From Tolypeutes matacus (taxonomy: Eukaryota; Chordata; Mammalia; Cingulata; Chlamyphoridae): a stretch of 64,000 bases of DNA. Positions 1-12,390 of this stretch are shown here, in pieces. The notes under the pieces are model-generated. The model saw only the letters and a program-made list of their open reading frames with translations, did no database searches and was not told the DNA's origin. Within the stretch, counting starts at the first letter, position 1. The number at the start of each line of letters is the position of its first letter. The position numbers and the translations under genes were made by a program. The DNA is taken from the NCBI GenBank assembly GCA_026826555.1, contig JAKSZT010040198.1:703345-767344 (forward strand). Reading direction: 5' to 3'.

Positions 1-577
1 ATAGTAGCACCAGCTCATTGACAGAAGTGTCCCCACAAGACAAGAGCAGCAGGGGGAATGTCATAGAAGAAGTTGCCACAGAAGGGCAGGCAGAGTGTCA
101 GCACCGTGTGCACCATGGAGTTGAGGAAACCACCCATCCAGCATGAGGCTGCTAACTGGCTACAGAGGACTTTGTTCATCAGAACCGAGTATCTTAAGGG
201 CTTGGAGATGGCAGTGTAGCTATCATAAGCCATTGCTGCCAAGAGAAGTCACTCTGACTCTACAAAGAAAATGAATGCCAAAGAGTTGAGATATGCATCC
301 CCTGAAAGAAATGCTTTTCTGCTCTGACAGAAGATGCACCATCATCTGAGGGACGTTGGTGTCGGTGTAGCAAATGTCAAGGAAGGCCAGGTTCCCTAGA
401 AAATAATACATGGATGTGCGCAGGCATGGATCTGCCATGCTCACCAAAATAATGACTATATTTCCTCCCAGAGTGCAGATATAAGTCAGAAAGAAGATGG
501 CGAACAGCAAGAGCTGCAGTTCATTTATTTTAGAGAATCCCAAGATGATGAAGAGCTGTCTGGTCCTTCCCTTCTAT
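1..577 (-). pseudogene. OR5V1: OR5V1-like olfactory receptor pseudogene, truncated by window edge
   Basis: This is the N-terminal part of a seven-helix odorant receptor, reading leftwards out of the window. Recognisable pieces are the TM1 'GGNIVIIL' segment, TM2 '[15 protein letters not shown]', '[12 protein letters not shown]', and the TM3-end motif as 'MAYDSY' (the usual DRY arginine is Ser), followed by 'LPFCGN' and 'YDIPP'. The wording matches human OR5V1 as I know it and the better copy at 34061-35011. Compared with that copy the lesions are: start codon ATG to ATA at 575-577, about 8 bases missing near 555, one extra base near 279, TGA at 249-251 just before 'LLLAAMAYD', five codons missing near 71, and 2 bases missing near 50. 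Clearly non-functional. Family is secure; orthology to OR5V1 rather than a sister is likely but unproven. Confidence 0.88.
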
Positions 578-1289
578 GACGTCTGATTTCCTTTTGGGTA
601 CCAGGCAAAGGAAAGCACAGATTACAATAACCATGTGCTGCAATGGTCTGCAAAACGAAAAAACAAAAATGCAACAAATAAAAATCATTGTCATCTACAT
701 AAGATTCCAACCCAGATATGCCGCACCCCTTTGCAAATCATGTAACTATCACCCAACACACACGGAGATCCCTCCAATGTCTCACCTATAGATCAAATAT
801 CGGTAAAATGGGCAGCTTAGGTAATTTTAAATTAAGAAAAACCACAAAAAGTCACCATACATCCTGAGAATTTTCTGTTAATAAAGACTGGTCAGGTCCA
901 CCCATGTTTTCTTGATCTGTGGATGGGTGTTGATGAATAATTTGTAGAAGAGGTTTAGGACTTCATTGGCTTCTTTAATGTCACCCTTGCTCCCTCTTTC
1001 CATCCTGTAAGGCTCATAAGCCATTTAATACCTTATATTTTTTAGATTATGGAGTTGTAGAGGGTATGTGAAGAAGAAAGGCCACCAGACAGTGATTCCA
1101 GTGCTTTTTATTGGGTCAATAAAATGAGGATATAAATGGATAGAGTGCCCTGACACAAACACCCTTATAGGCTGGGAGAGACAGTTGATAGGCAAGGCTC
1201 CTGGATATTGTGACTGCTTCTAAGACCAGAGACTCTTTTAGACTGAGGGGAGCATATTAGGTTTCCAGATTCTATACGTTGCAATAAGA
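578..1289. other. Unassigned intergenic sequence
   Basis: Sequence upstream of the OR pseudogene. No coding pattern, no recognised repeat and no clear promoter element. OR promoters and 5' non-coding exons can lie here but none is visible. Confidence 0.5.
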
Positions 1290-1475
1290 CACATCATGTA
1301 CTTTTTGACCTTCCATATTCACAACTTTTCAGAATGGGTGTGATTATTCTCATTTTTCAGATAATGTTCTTAGAGTTCAGAAAGGTTATGTAACAGGTCA
1401 AAGATCACACAGTTAGTGAGCACTGGAGAAGGGGACAACCTGATTAGTCTAACCATATCTTGAGCTATATTCCCT
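1290..1475 (+). repeat. MIR SINE fragment
   Basis: The stretch 'attctcatttttcagat' followed by 'gttcagaaaggttatgtaac' and 'gatcacacagttagtgag' is the diverged core and LINE-2-like tail of an ancient tRNA-derived MIR element, plus orientation. Boundaries are approximate because the copy is old. Confidence 0.75.
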
Positions 1476-2899
1476 GCCTGGAATGGCAAGCAGGTCGCAT
1501 GTTGTATGTCAGTTCTTATCTATTATTGAAGGCTGCTTTGCAAGATAATCTCATGCAGAGAAAAAGAGTGACCTGCTTTCTATCAATTTCAACCATGAAT
1601 TAAAGAGAGAATGACAGTTTGTGTTCCTACCATTTGTCAACCTTGATTAAAAACTGTGTTTCATGATTGTCTTTAGATATATGCACTGGAGCATATGTTT
1701 TGAAAACCTCAGCCTTCTCTCCACCTTTTTCCTTTCCTTCTTCCTTCTCCCTTTCTCTCTCTCTCACTCTACCTCTCTCTCCCTGGCTATCATTTCTGCT
1801 CTTATGTGCAGCTACATGAAATGGCTATGGGTAACACTGGACTTTGTACAATGGGGTGTTAATCATGTATTCCTCTGAAGTTTTCCCTCTTGCTCGTAAC
1901 TTTGAGAATTCTTGGTTTCCCTCAACACCTCTCCACCCAGTGAGGACTGTGGGAACAGCCCATCTCTGCTGTGAGCCCAACCATTCCTAGACACCTTACT
2001 TCAGTAACAACTCATAGTACTTTCATCAAACTATCTAAACTTCTTACTAAGTCATTAGCGTGAAAGGTGCCCAAAAAGAGTATCATGAACTCAACATCTC
2101 AACTATCTTGATAATTAAAGATATTTTTGAGTTTGTTCATAATTCCCCAGTTCATTTCTAAAGGTGATTTTCAATTCCTAAATTGCTTGAAAAATCAAAA
2201 TTCCAGGAGAGTTGTCTTTGTCAGATTGTAGAGTGCTTTAGAGTGGACTTGTTTATAAGACATGCTGGGTTCACATTTAGATGATGTTTCCCAACTTTAT
2301 TGCCTTTGTTTTTGCTTTTTTTTTTTTTCTGATTAATAGCAATGTGTAGTTTTAGCATAATTAATAGAAAATAGAGAAAACAAAGTAAAAACATTTAAAA
2401 CCCTTAAAATATTCACCAGAGAAAACTACTAATATTCTGGTGTATGCATATACATTCAAAATGGGAATTAGAATATACATGATAGTTTTAACCTATTTCC
2501 TTAAGCATCACATTAGGGTCATTTCCCATAGTGATAAATATTATCCTGCTATATGATCTTTGAGTTATATACAACCCTTCCTATGATACAGTGAACTTCT
2601 CATATATCCCACCCTTATTGATAGTTATAGTGTTTTACTTATTTATTTTTGCTATGATAAATTTCAGTGGTATACATACTGAATAAGATATCCTAAACTT
2701 GGAGTCAGATTCTCTGTATTTTAAAAAAAAATAAAACCAATAAAATTAGAGACTCACTGGTGCAGATCATCAATCTTGGAAATCCAGGAGTCATTCAGCT
2801 AATGCAGGACTTCGTGTCTGTGTGGTGGCCAAATAATTTTAAGTGCCCTGTAGAAAAGAACACTGATCATCTCCAATCACTTCCCAGCAGCACCTCATT
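1476..2899. other. Unassigned AT-rich intergenic DNA with pyrimidine tract
   Basis: Contains a CT-rich tract at about 1711-1785 and a T run near 2318-2329. The part from about 2340 to 2700 has the feel of a very old LINE/DNA-transposon relic (it resembles the segment near 39350-39440), but I cannot name a family. No gene seen. Confidence 0.45.
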
Positions 2900-2904
2900 T
2901 ACTT

Positions 2905-3062
2905 GTTACATCAATCAAATGAGGCAAATAATAATATTCTACTTTTCCAGATGAAAACACTACATCTCAGCAGGATAAAATGTCTGGCAGAGGTTATACA
3001 GCTGGCAGGTGGAAAAAGACAGTCTTATTTCCCCCAAAGCTAATATACTTTTCACTGCATGG
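2905..3062 (+). repeat. MIR SINE fragment
   Basis: Order of pieces matches MIR: 'ttttccagatgaaaacac', then 'ggcagaggttatacagctgg', then 'ttttcactgcatggca'. Plus orientation, old and diverged, boundaries approximate. Confidence 0.7.
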
Positions 3063-3118
3063 CAAAATTTAATTTCCCTTCACTGATGACAACAGATTGC
3101 TCTTTAAAAATACTCTGC

Positions 3119-3306
3119 TAGGGGACTGGATGTAGCTCAAGTGGTTGAGTGCCTGCTTCCCATGTACAAGGTAAATCCTAAAAACAAATAAGCAAACACA
3201 GAACCAACTCTCCTTGTGGAGCAGATGTAGCTCAGTGGTTGGATGCCTTATTCCCATGGATGAGATCCCGGGTTCAATCCCTGGTACCTTCTAAAAAAAT
3301 AAAAAT
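3119..3306 (+). repeat. DAS-type tRNA-derived SINE, dimeric
   Basis: Two tRNA-like units sit in tandem. The first begins 'actggatgtagctcaagtgg' at about 3126 and runs into an A-rich linker with 'aataagcaaacac'. The second begins 'gagcagatgtagctcagtgg' at about 3221, has the B-box-like 'gggttcaatccctgg' and ends in an A-rich tail at 3290-3306. RNA polymerase III A and B box remnants are visible in both, more decayed in the first. No convincing target-site duplication was found. Confidence 0.85.
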
Positions 3307-4139
3307 AAATGTCACTGGTTTTTAATACAATTTAGGCTCATTAAAACAGATTATTTTAATTGGTTACAAACTTTTATGGCTTGTATTTCTACCTGGTAAT
3401 GGAGATGTGCTATTCCTACACTGTATTGATAAATATATTTTTACTAAACACCGGGCTTTTTAACTTGAATCTGTTTATTTAGACAATTGATTCCCAGTAG
3501 GTTATTTCCTAGCCCAGCTCTAAATTAATTAAAATATTAATGTTTGTGTTCTTAAAGGATACTGTTCTGGTGTTTAGTTAAAACCAGTTAATAAAAATGC
3601 TTGATAAAATTAAAATGTTTAGGGAGTTTGAAATGTTCCTGTTCAAATTCAAGGGAAAAAGTAATTTTATGGTTTGATGCAAATTATAGCAGCTAGAGAG
3701 ATAAGTAAAACATGAATTTAAAAATGAATATGGGTAAGTTATTCTGTATTCATTCAAACAATAGACTTCATTGCTTGCCCTGACCTACGCAAAAATACAC
3801 ACTGAATTTCAAATTGGGAATAAGTTTATTTGTACTTTTCTTTCAAATGCCCTCTGTGAAGATGTGCTCAGGGAGTGGAGAGGGCATGTTAAAGAAAGGT
3901 TTAAATTCCCTTAAAATAGTACTTCACATTACCTGAACCAAATTACTTCTCTGTTACAACTTTCATTCCACCAACAGAAGACTCCCCAAATCCTGTTCTC
4001 CAATTCATCTTTTCCCCCACTCCTAAACATTATCATGCCTTTATTTTTCTTTTCTTTTTTAAACCTTTTCTTTCACTTGTGAGGAGGAAATTAGACCAAC
4101 CCACTAGTCTAGCCCTTACTGCCCATTTTATTCAACAAA
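3307..4139. other. Unassigned AT-rich intergenic DNA
   Basis: No gene and no repeat that I can name. Composition is AT-rich throughout, with a T-rich tract near 4045-4065. Confidence 0.5.
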
Positions 4140-4600
4140 TATATTTGGAGGATCTTCTCTGGCACGGTGTTATGTGCTAGAGATAAAATGTTAAACAAAA
4201 CAAAATTTGGCCAAACCTTCAGGAGTACACATATTGGAGATTACAAATTTATAAAGCTATAATAATTACTTTAAAGGAGAACAGAGGGACTAACCTGGTT
4301 TGGAGATGTCACCAGAAACTTTCCTATGAAAATGTGGGTTGGAATCTCAGGAATTACCTAAGCAAAACTAAATTGGGGTGTGGAAAAGTTTCCAGGCGAG
4401 CAGAACAGCATGTACAAGTCCCTGAAGTGGGTGTGCCATGAGACCAAAGGGAAGCCCAGGGGGCTGGCTTACAGAGAGCAAGGAGAGGTGGCTGCTTTGG
4501 GAGGGCTGGAATTACTCAGGATCTATGTGCAATGGGCAGATATTGCCAAGAGGCAAGGTGTCCATGTCTGAATTCTAAAAAAATTAAAAAGTCCTTCTGG
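4140..4600 (+). repeat. Probable ancient interspersed repeat
   Basis: The order 'gcacggtgttatgtgctag', 'agataaaatgttaaacaaaa', then 'aacagcatgtacaagtccct' resembles the common mammalian repeat with 'tactatgtgccaggcactg' at its start and 'caaaggccctgaggc' further on. I cannot assign the RepeatMasker family from memory. A shorter relative lies at about 41090-41165. The 63-codon reading frame inside is not a gene. Confidence 0.4.
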
Positions 4601-4816
4601 CCTATGTATGGACAATGGAATGGAAGAGAACAGAAATAAATAAAATAAGCCACTATTTTGTTGTTCAGACAAAAATGGTAGTTTAGATGAGAGTAGTGAG
4701 AATTGGATTGGAAAGAAATGGAGGCATTTGAGAGATTTTAGGAGAGTGGATACAATTTTGGTATGAAGTGAGGGAAAGGAATGTATTAAGGATTAATAAT
4801 CATAGGTGACATATAT

Positions 4817-5050
4817 TGAATCATTATTTTGAAGTAAGTTTTTTACATGCCTTATGTGATTTGATTCTCACAAAAACACCCTATGAGTTCAATTCCCAGT
4901 ACCTCCTCAAAAAAATAAAATAAAATAAAATATTAAATAAAATACCCTATGAAATAAGCATATCATACCCATATTACAAATGAAAATTTAGAAACCTAGG
5001 GTTTGGAAAGGTTAGATAATTTGCCTAACACTACTTGGATAGGAATTGGT
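4817..5050 (+). repeat. MIR SINE interrupted by a tiny DAS-SINE insertion
   Basis: MIR sequence 'gtgatttgattctcacaaaa' continues as 'catattacaaatgaaaattt' and 'ttgcctaacactacttgg' once the insertion at 4887-4938 is removed. Plus orientation. Confidence 0.8.
4887..4938 (+). repeat. 5'-truncated DAS-SINE tail with target-site duplication
   Basis: Only the 3' end of a DAS-SINE remains: 'ttcaattcccagtacctcct' followed by an A-rich (AAAAT)n tail. It is flanked by 14-base direct repeats, 'aaaacaccctatga' at 4873-4886 and 'aaaataccctatga' at 4939-4952, differing at one base. This is the signature of L1-mediated target-primed insertion, here into an older MIR. Confidence 0.85.
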
Positions 5051-5959
5051 GATATTTTTCATTGCACTGAAAGAACACGCTGTACTGACCTGGGTCCCTG
5101 GTTTGAACATCCATCCTGATAGATGATGGTGTCATTCATTGAAATAGGAGACGCTGGGAAAGGTCCAGGTCTGGGGAAGATCATGGGTTCAGTTTCACTC
5201 ATGTTGCATTTGAAGCATGTTTCAAATACACACGAGAATATGTCAAATAGCCATGTAGTATTTGGACCTCAGGGGAGAGGCATGCACTAGAGTTAGCTGT
5301 CTAGCACATCTGCATATAAAGGGGAATTGAAACTATTCATATGGATGGGAGAATGTGGAATAAGAGACAGGGGAGTATGGAACCAAAATGTTCAGGGTTC
5401 TCAGACTAATTTGCTGGGTAAAGAAGTTGGAAAAGAAGACTGAGAAGAATAAAAGAGATATAGGAAATTAAAAACCAGAAAGCATTGAGTCAGAGTCAGT
5501 CTATGGAAGATGGCTCCGTTCTCATGAAGCTGCTTTGGGAGTAGAGGCAGCCCAGATTTTCTTGCTAACCATTTCTCTTTAGAAAAGTTATCCCACTTAG
5601 AACTTCCCTCCAAATAAATCCAGGTTATTAGAAGGTGGTAAAAGCAGCCCAGTTTGCAGGACATAGTGAAGGCAGAAACACAGCTCAGCCTCTCAGACAT
5701 TCAGGGAAAGAAATACTTTCTCTCAGGGATCTACTGATGTGTTTGTTTGGTCACCTAGGAGTCTACCCAAGTCTTTTCTGTCCCGTGATCATTCCTTCTC
5801 TCTTCAAAACATGTTTTTCCTGTGTCTCAATCCCTCAGATAGTGGTCACGTGGTAAAGCGACCAGAGGAAATAAATCAAACAATTAACATGTTACTCCTC
5901 CAGGAATGTTTACCTTGAAACAAGAATACTTTTTATATTTCAGAATGTATCCTACCATT
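5051..5959. other. Unassigned intergenic DNA
   Basis: No recognised gene or repeat. Reading frames in this interval are short, lack homology I can recognise, and overlap each other on both strands. Confidence 0.5.
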
Positions 5960-6180
5960 TTAGTCATTTGTGTCCACTCAACCTGGATGTTGTTCTTCCT
6001 CCTCCTATTTCTGTCTGCCAGTCTTCGTCTTCACAGCTCAGCTCAAATGCCACCTTCCCTTCATTTGAAAATGATCTCAAGTCTTTGTTTAGATCTCAAC
6101 CATGACACCTAACACCATACTTATTAGAGTGATTTATTTTGTCTCTTTGGTCATGAATCCTTGACCCTTGTCTTAGTCAT
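5960..6180 (+). repeat. LINE-2 3'-end fragment
   Basis: The phrases 'ttcacagctcagctcaaatg' and 'ccaccttcccttcattt', then 'acaccatacttattagagtg', follow the order of the L2 3' region ('...tcagctcaaatgtcacttcc...'). Short, old and diverged. Confidence 0.6.
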
Positions 6181-8486
6181 CTAATTCTTAATAGATTGAT
6201 AAATATTTGGAGACATATAGTTTTAGCATTCAGTAAAGGATTACTACTGTTGAAATATCAAGCACTACAGCAGAATTTTCCAAGGGAAAAAAAATTGGAC
6301 TTCTTCCCTTACTTACCTATTCACAATGGTGTATAACTTAAAAAAATATTCACACCTAGCATATTGTTTTTATTCTTATAGCAATCATATGAGCTAAAGT
6401 TGTAGAAACTAAAAGTTACAGTGAATAACTGATTCTAATAAGGGCATGGTGAACAATTGCCAAAACTAAGAGTAAAATAATTCTGTCTCCAAATCTGGGA
6501 CCATATACACAAGATGGCACTAAAATTATTCTATGTAGATAAAGGCTGCCTCTTGTAGACAAAGCATTTGCCCTGGCACCGAACAGTCTATCGGTCAGAA
6601 TTCCTCATGCACAGTACAGATAATTTCACACAAGTACAGGAAAACTGTTCCCTCTTCTACCCAAGACCAGGAAACCAGACATAGTACAAGAGAAATGAAG
6701 ATGTTTCCAAGTATCCCATCATGTAATAGGTCCAGAGTGGCCAGGAGTAACACACAGGAAAGGCCTCTAGAAAATTCATGAGAGAATTTTTCCTCCAGGT
6801 TCCCACTATGGTGACTTCTCTTCCTTCTAAGGGGTCAAGTGCCATTTTATTAAAGAGTGTTCTCAAAAAGGAGCTTGGAAATAGAGGTTCTCCAAATTGC
6901 AGAGGTTTCAAAAGTATATTATTCAATCCCTCATTTATAACTGAAATCACATAGCAAGCATGTGGAATGAACAGAGCAGGGACTCTACATAATTGCTGGC
7001 ATCAAGGATATTAGACCCCCATGACTTTCTTGCTAGAAAGACACACAAAGTGTGTTTCTGACACAATGCAATCAAGTGGCATTTTTATCTCTTCTTTTCA
7101 TATAATTAAAGAACCTGGCCTTTATTTAATAATCAGCAAAACAGTGAAATTCTCTGCAGTGAAGGAAGCCCCCAGTTTACAGGCACTCAGCCCACTCCAG
7201 CTGAGAACATGGGCAGAAGCTTGAAGCACCCTCCCTGAGAGCCCCACCAGGTCATTACACTCTCTTCTCCCACCTCTTGGTCTCCCCTCCAAAGAACAAG
7301 GCTTTGAAAAGTATCTCTCAAGAGGAATTAAAAATGCTTACTCACCTACTTGTGGTAGAAAAAATAGCCAAAGACAAAATTTCCACTCAGACTCCTAGAG
7401 CCTGAGGTAGGACAGCTTTTATGAATGCCAGGAGGTGGCAGGGAAGGGTCCCTGGGGAGGCTGGGCTGAAAGGCTCCCTTAGTGAGGGGTCTTCCAGCTG
7501 AGCACCAAGCATCTCCTCAGCCTAAAAGCCAGCATGTGGGCCTGGAGAGGGAAAGGATGATACCCCTGGATGCATGGATCCCCACATCTTGATGAATCAT
7601 TTCAGGGGCCTGGAGACACCCCTCTGGGACCTTAGCTGAGGCCCCAAGACTTGGAACTCCTGATTCCTGCCTCAGCCCTGGGCACCTGGTTGTCTTCACA
7701 CAGCTCTGTTGCACTGCAACTCTGCTCCATCTCGGCCCACTTCTGACCCATGAGAAGCATCCTTCATCCTTTGCCCATCATCAGAGGAAAGGTGGTTCAC
7801 TTTGCTCCTTGCACTCAACCACATCAGGGCGTGTCAGTCCTTGGCATCTCAAATCAAGGGTTACCCATCAAGCTCCACAGCTAGTTCTTTTTTGCTCTCA
7901 AGTGAAGGGGAAACACCTCCATTTCCTTCTGGACATGGGGGAAGTTCATACAACATACCAATTCTCACCAAAAAATAAAATAAAATTCTCTTCCACCACC
8001 GAGTCAATCCCTTCCATATCCTCATCTTTCAAGTTGTGCCTGATGTAGTGACCCAGCAGCTTGTTTTTGAATGTGCCTAATGAATCATATGTAGATTGCT
8101 TGTTACTTTCAGCCTCAGCTGAAATGGAAACATAATATTTCAACATCCTATAAAACATTCAGTGTGATGAAGTGGGGTCGCTAAAAAGTTTTTTTATGAA
8201 ATTGGTTCAGAGTCAGAACTATTTGGAGACCCTTTTTTAAATAGCTGTCTCCACTCACCACCACACTCAAGCCTCCTCTCCATCCACATGCTTAAGCCAT
8301 TTCAAAATAATTTAGTTTCCAAAGCCACTATGAGGATTTTAGGATACAATTCCATCACTCCTGAGTGCCATGTCTCTGGGGAACTAAAGAGAATGCTACG
8401 ATTTCTACAACCATTTACTGGCCAGAAAGTGCCTGGAGTCCCAGGGGAGCTCTGCAAATGCAGACATTGTAAAGTTAGAGAACCTT
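6181..8486. other. Unassigned intergenic DNA
   Basis: Moderately balanced base composition, with a GC-richer part at about 7150-7800. No OR coding remnant, no clear repeat and no exon-like open frame. Whether any regulatory element lies here cannot be told from sequence alone. Confidence 0.45.
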
Positions 8487-8740
8487 AGTTTGCCAGGGCT
8501 GCTGTGACAAAACCTCACACTGGACTTTATTGTCTTACAGTTTTTGAGGCTGTAAGTCCAAAATCAAGGTCTGGATAGGTCGTGCTTTCTCCCAGAGTCT
8601 GTGCTAACTCGCCACATTCCTTGGGGCTCCTTGGTGTGCTGTTCTGCCTCCCACACATGGGACCCACAAAACACAAAGTTCATCTTCAACAACCTACCAC
8701 TCTCACCATGCCTGTAGGTACCACCTCACTGGTGCACAAG
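8487..8740 (-). repeat. Probable LTR/MaLR-like repeat fragment
   Basis: 'gtttgccagggctgctgtga' followed by 'tttattgtcttacagttttt' and 'aggctgtaagtccaaaatca' is a pattern found in abundant mammalian repeats. The family name and orientation are not certain; it shares style with the probable LTR at 32193-32818. Confidence 0.45.
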
Positions 8741-8849
8741 GATCCCTTGTGTCTGCACTGCAAATCCTTATGTTGTCTGGCATTACTCAACTTTCTAATG
8801 GGGACAATGTGGTACGTATGAAGCGGTGGCTCAGTGTTGGGCTAATTTT

Positions 8850-10815
8850 CATTGCTCAGATTACATGCAATTTTGAACATCTCCCCTATGAGGGAATGTT
8901 TGTCAACCATTTGAGTTTTGTCTTCTATTAATCTGCCTACATTTATCTGTTGCACATATTTTCTTAACTATGTTCCTGTACTTTTCTTATTCATTTGTAG
9001 TAGTTCCTTATAGATTTTACACATCACATAACTTTTTGTTGTCCCAAACATCTTTCAGTAACTGTCATTACTGTATTAGCCTTAATATGAAGTATTCCAT
9101 TGAAAAGATATCCTTAATTTTATCATAATAAAATACATAATTTCTCAGGTTATGGATTGCATATTTTGAGGGTTTTTTAAAATAATAATTAATAATAAGC
9201 CAATCCCCATTGCTAGGCAACAAACATATTCTCTTATACTTTTATATTAGTGTGTGAGTTTTAAATTTCAAAAAATTTTATTCCTAAGCCATGTAGAGAA
9301 AAACTTTTTACCAGATATAAATTAGAAATCCAATTCTATTCATCTGCATTTAATGATGTGCTTTATCCAAACTACTACTAAAGTTTTACCATTCATTGTG
9401 GTATCACATTTATCACACATTAGTTTTTCATATAAATAATTGGGTCTGTCTGTGAGACCTCTTTTCTAATCCTGTGGTATTTTTGTTTGTTTTTACACCA
9501 GGAATATGACTTTCTAATAAAAGTTCTTGTAATATGTCTTAATGTCAAATTGAACAATTCTCCCTTTTGTAATTTTTTTTACCAAAATTAACCTAGCAAA
9601 TTGTGAATAATACTTTCATACACTCTTTAGAAGTTTGTCAAGTTCAAGGCATTAAATTTATACATTATTTTGGAGAAAAATTGATATGTTTTAATAGCTC
9701 CCATAAAGACATGCCTTAACTCTTTATTTATTCAAACCTTCTTTATGTCTTAATAGAATTTATGTTTACATAGAGGTCTTATGTATCTTTGTTAAGTCTA
9801 ATTCTGGATTCTACATAGCTTTTATTGCTATAGAAAATTGTATTTTCTTTTATAGTATATCATTGTCCAGTTATTTTGGTAAACTCTCTTTTTAGTGAAT
9901 AATTTGCCTCTTGATTCTCTTTATTTTTCTATATAAAAGCTATGGCATTTACAAATTTAAAAAGAGAGTTTTATCTACTTCTTTTCCTTTTTCATTCACA
10001 TATTTCTGTTATACCTGACAGGACTTGCAGGTGTGATACAGTGATAGCAGGTGGCCTTGTCCTATTTATTACCTTAAAAGAGAGTAAATGTGTACTTTTT
10101 CCTTTACAGGACGGCTTGCTCTAACTTTTGGGCACATAACATTTAGTAACTCAAAGGAATACCCCTTTTTCCTACTTTGCTAGAGTTTTTGTAGTCATAA
10201 ATACATATCGACCCTTAGTAAAAGCTTTTTTGTGACTGTGACAAATGTGTGTTTTTTCCTTGCAGTCTACTAATGTGTTGAATTACATTGTTAGGTTTTC
10301 TAATGTCAATCCATGCTCACTTTTATTGTGTAAATAATATTTGATCATCATAATTTCAAAGTGACATTGTTGGATTCTTCTTGCTAATAAATTCTTTAAG
10401 TCAGTTGCATGCATTCTTTTAAGTGAAATGAACCTGTTATTGTAACCTTATCCTGTTCAGAATCAAGGTTACACTAACTTCATGAAATGATTTGGAAAGA
10501 TTTCCCTCTAAGTATATACTATGAAACAATTTATATAAGACAGAAATTCTTTGATACTTTTGAGGATTATAAAACTCATTTGTGGAAACCCTTTGGACTG
10601 AATATTTTTCAGAAGGAAGTTTGATTATTATAAAGTTTATTTAGTTAGCTGCATTTTATATTACTTCTTGAATCAATTTTGGCATTTCATATTTTTCAGA
10701 AATATTTTGTTTGTCTGGTTTTTCAATTGGTGAGCATATGTTTACCTGTAAAATTATTTTTATTAAATTTAAATTTCTCTGATGTCCATGGTTACTATCT
10801 CTTTTCTGTATTTTG
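8850..10815 (-). repeat. Old L1 LINE fragment
   Basis: The plus strand reads as T-rich reverse complement of L1 3' region and reverse transcriptase part: for example 'tttgtagtagttccttatag' and 'cattgttaggttttctaatg' correspond to familiar antisense L1 text. No reading frame survives. The copy may be several fragments; I see no younger boundary inside it. Confidence 0.65.
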
Positions 10816-11264
10816 GAATTTTTTTTTTTAATTTATTTTTATTGTGGGTAAAAATCAAAATTCTCACAATACATACAAACATTTGCAAAATGATATATAA
10901 ATATATATGCATATATGTGTATTTGCTTACAAAAATGTTATTTATATATATATATATATACATATATTTTAAGAAGTGCTTAGATTACCCAAAATATTAC
11001 ACCGGAACCCACTGGGATTTTTGGAAATAATTCTGTATTTTGTTTATATATCTATCTCTGTTTTACTTCATCAATTTGCCAGATGTCTGCCTATTTTATA
11101 AATCTTTTCAGAGAATTGCCTTTAGATATCAATAACTGCCTTCCATTGCCCCCTAAACCTAGGTATGCCATCACTAGAGCCTTTAGAATCCAAATATACT
11201 ACTTTCTGCTCTCATTTGAAAATGATTTCTTCTTGAAAATCAGGATTAATTACTCTAACCATTA
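10816..11264. repeat. AT-rich low-complexity DNA and L1 remnant
   Basis: Includes a T run near 10819-10830 and a (TA)n tract at about 10938-10960. The piece from about 11030 to 11260 looks again like antisense L1 ORF2. Confidence 0.5.
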
Positions 11265-12390
11265 TATATATATTTATTTTTTAAAAAATATAGATTATAT
11301 AAATGTTACATCAAAAATATGGGGGATTCCCATACACCCCCCTCCCCCTCCCCCTCCCACACTTTCCCCCATGAACAACATCTTTCATTAGTGTGGCATG
11401 TTTGTTACAATTGGTGAACACCTGTTGAAGCATTGCTACTAACATGGTCTATAGCTCACATTATACTTTACACTTTGCCCCATACAATTTTATAGGTTTT
11501 GACGGAATGTATAATGGCCTGTATCTGTCATTGCAGTGTCTAGCCAGACAATTCCAATGTCCCCAAATGCCCCCATGTTATACCTATTATTCTCTTTCCC
11601 TCCCCTCAGAACCTCTGGTGGCCAATGCCTTTATATCAATGATACAAGTTCTTCCCTTGCTAGAATAATAATAAGCCTATTTAGTCCGTAGTTGCATTAC
11701 CCTTTTGTGTTTGTTCATTCCTCAATCTTGAGGATTTTGGGACGGTGATGTCCACTCTGTTTCTGATTGAGAGGGCACTTAGATTCCGTGGGGCAGATGG
11801 ATGGAATGGGCATTGTACATCATCATCCTTTTGTTAGTTGTCCTGGGTGAGTCCAGTGAACTGGGGAGTAGGTATGGCAACTCTGCTGAGATTCAGGGCT
11901 CAACCGGCATATGAACAGACTGAAGATTTAAGTCTCTGGGACATATATTTAATGAGTACAGTGCTAATTATAGCTTTAAATAAAAGGGGCAAAATAGTCA
12001 TGTGTAGGGAAATTATACAGGAGTCTAACTCTGTTATATTGGGGAGTATATATTCCAAAGTAAGGCCCAAAGACAGGGTGCCAAATTCCTGAGATTGTCT
12101 GCCCCACTTATGATGTCTAGATGTCTCTAGAGCCCTCAGGAGCCCCACTGTTATAGGCACTGTTTACACTCTATTAGAGAATGTAGCAGAACTTCCCTGG
12201 ATGGGATTTCAATATTCTTTCAGTCATTGTGTGGGTTTCCACCCACGAAGACAACGTCCTATGAACAATTGAACACATTCATATGCCATAGAGGTATGCC
12301 CCAGGTGCCCCTCTCCCCACACATCCCCCCATCCTGACACCCCTCACCAGTGATCCTCCCCCACCATAAGCAAATTGAGCAGATTCACAG
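11265..12390 (-). repeat. L1 3' UTR (xenarthran long-tail type)
   Basis: From its 3' end at 11265 the minus strand carries an A-rich start, then the terminal block (plus strand 'gggggattcccatacacccc') and the block around 12040-12120 (plus strand 'ccctcaggagccccactgtt'). These blocks appear in the same order at 35480-37190 (minus) and 59190-60830 (plus). No ORF2 is attached, so this is a 5'-truncated insertion or a remnant. Reading frames inside are incidental. Confidence 0.75.

Noticed and set aside
3119..3306. tRNA genes (A- and B-box matches)
   Set aside because: The tRNA-like parts are SINE heads with A-rich tails; they lack a complete cloverleaf and occur in many copies.
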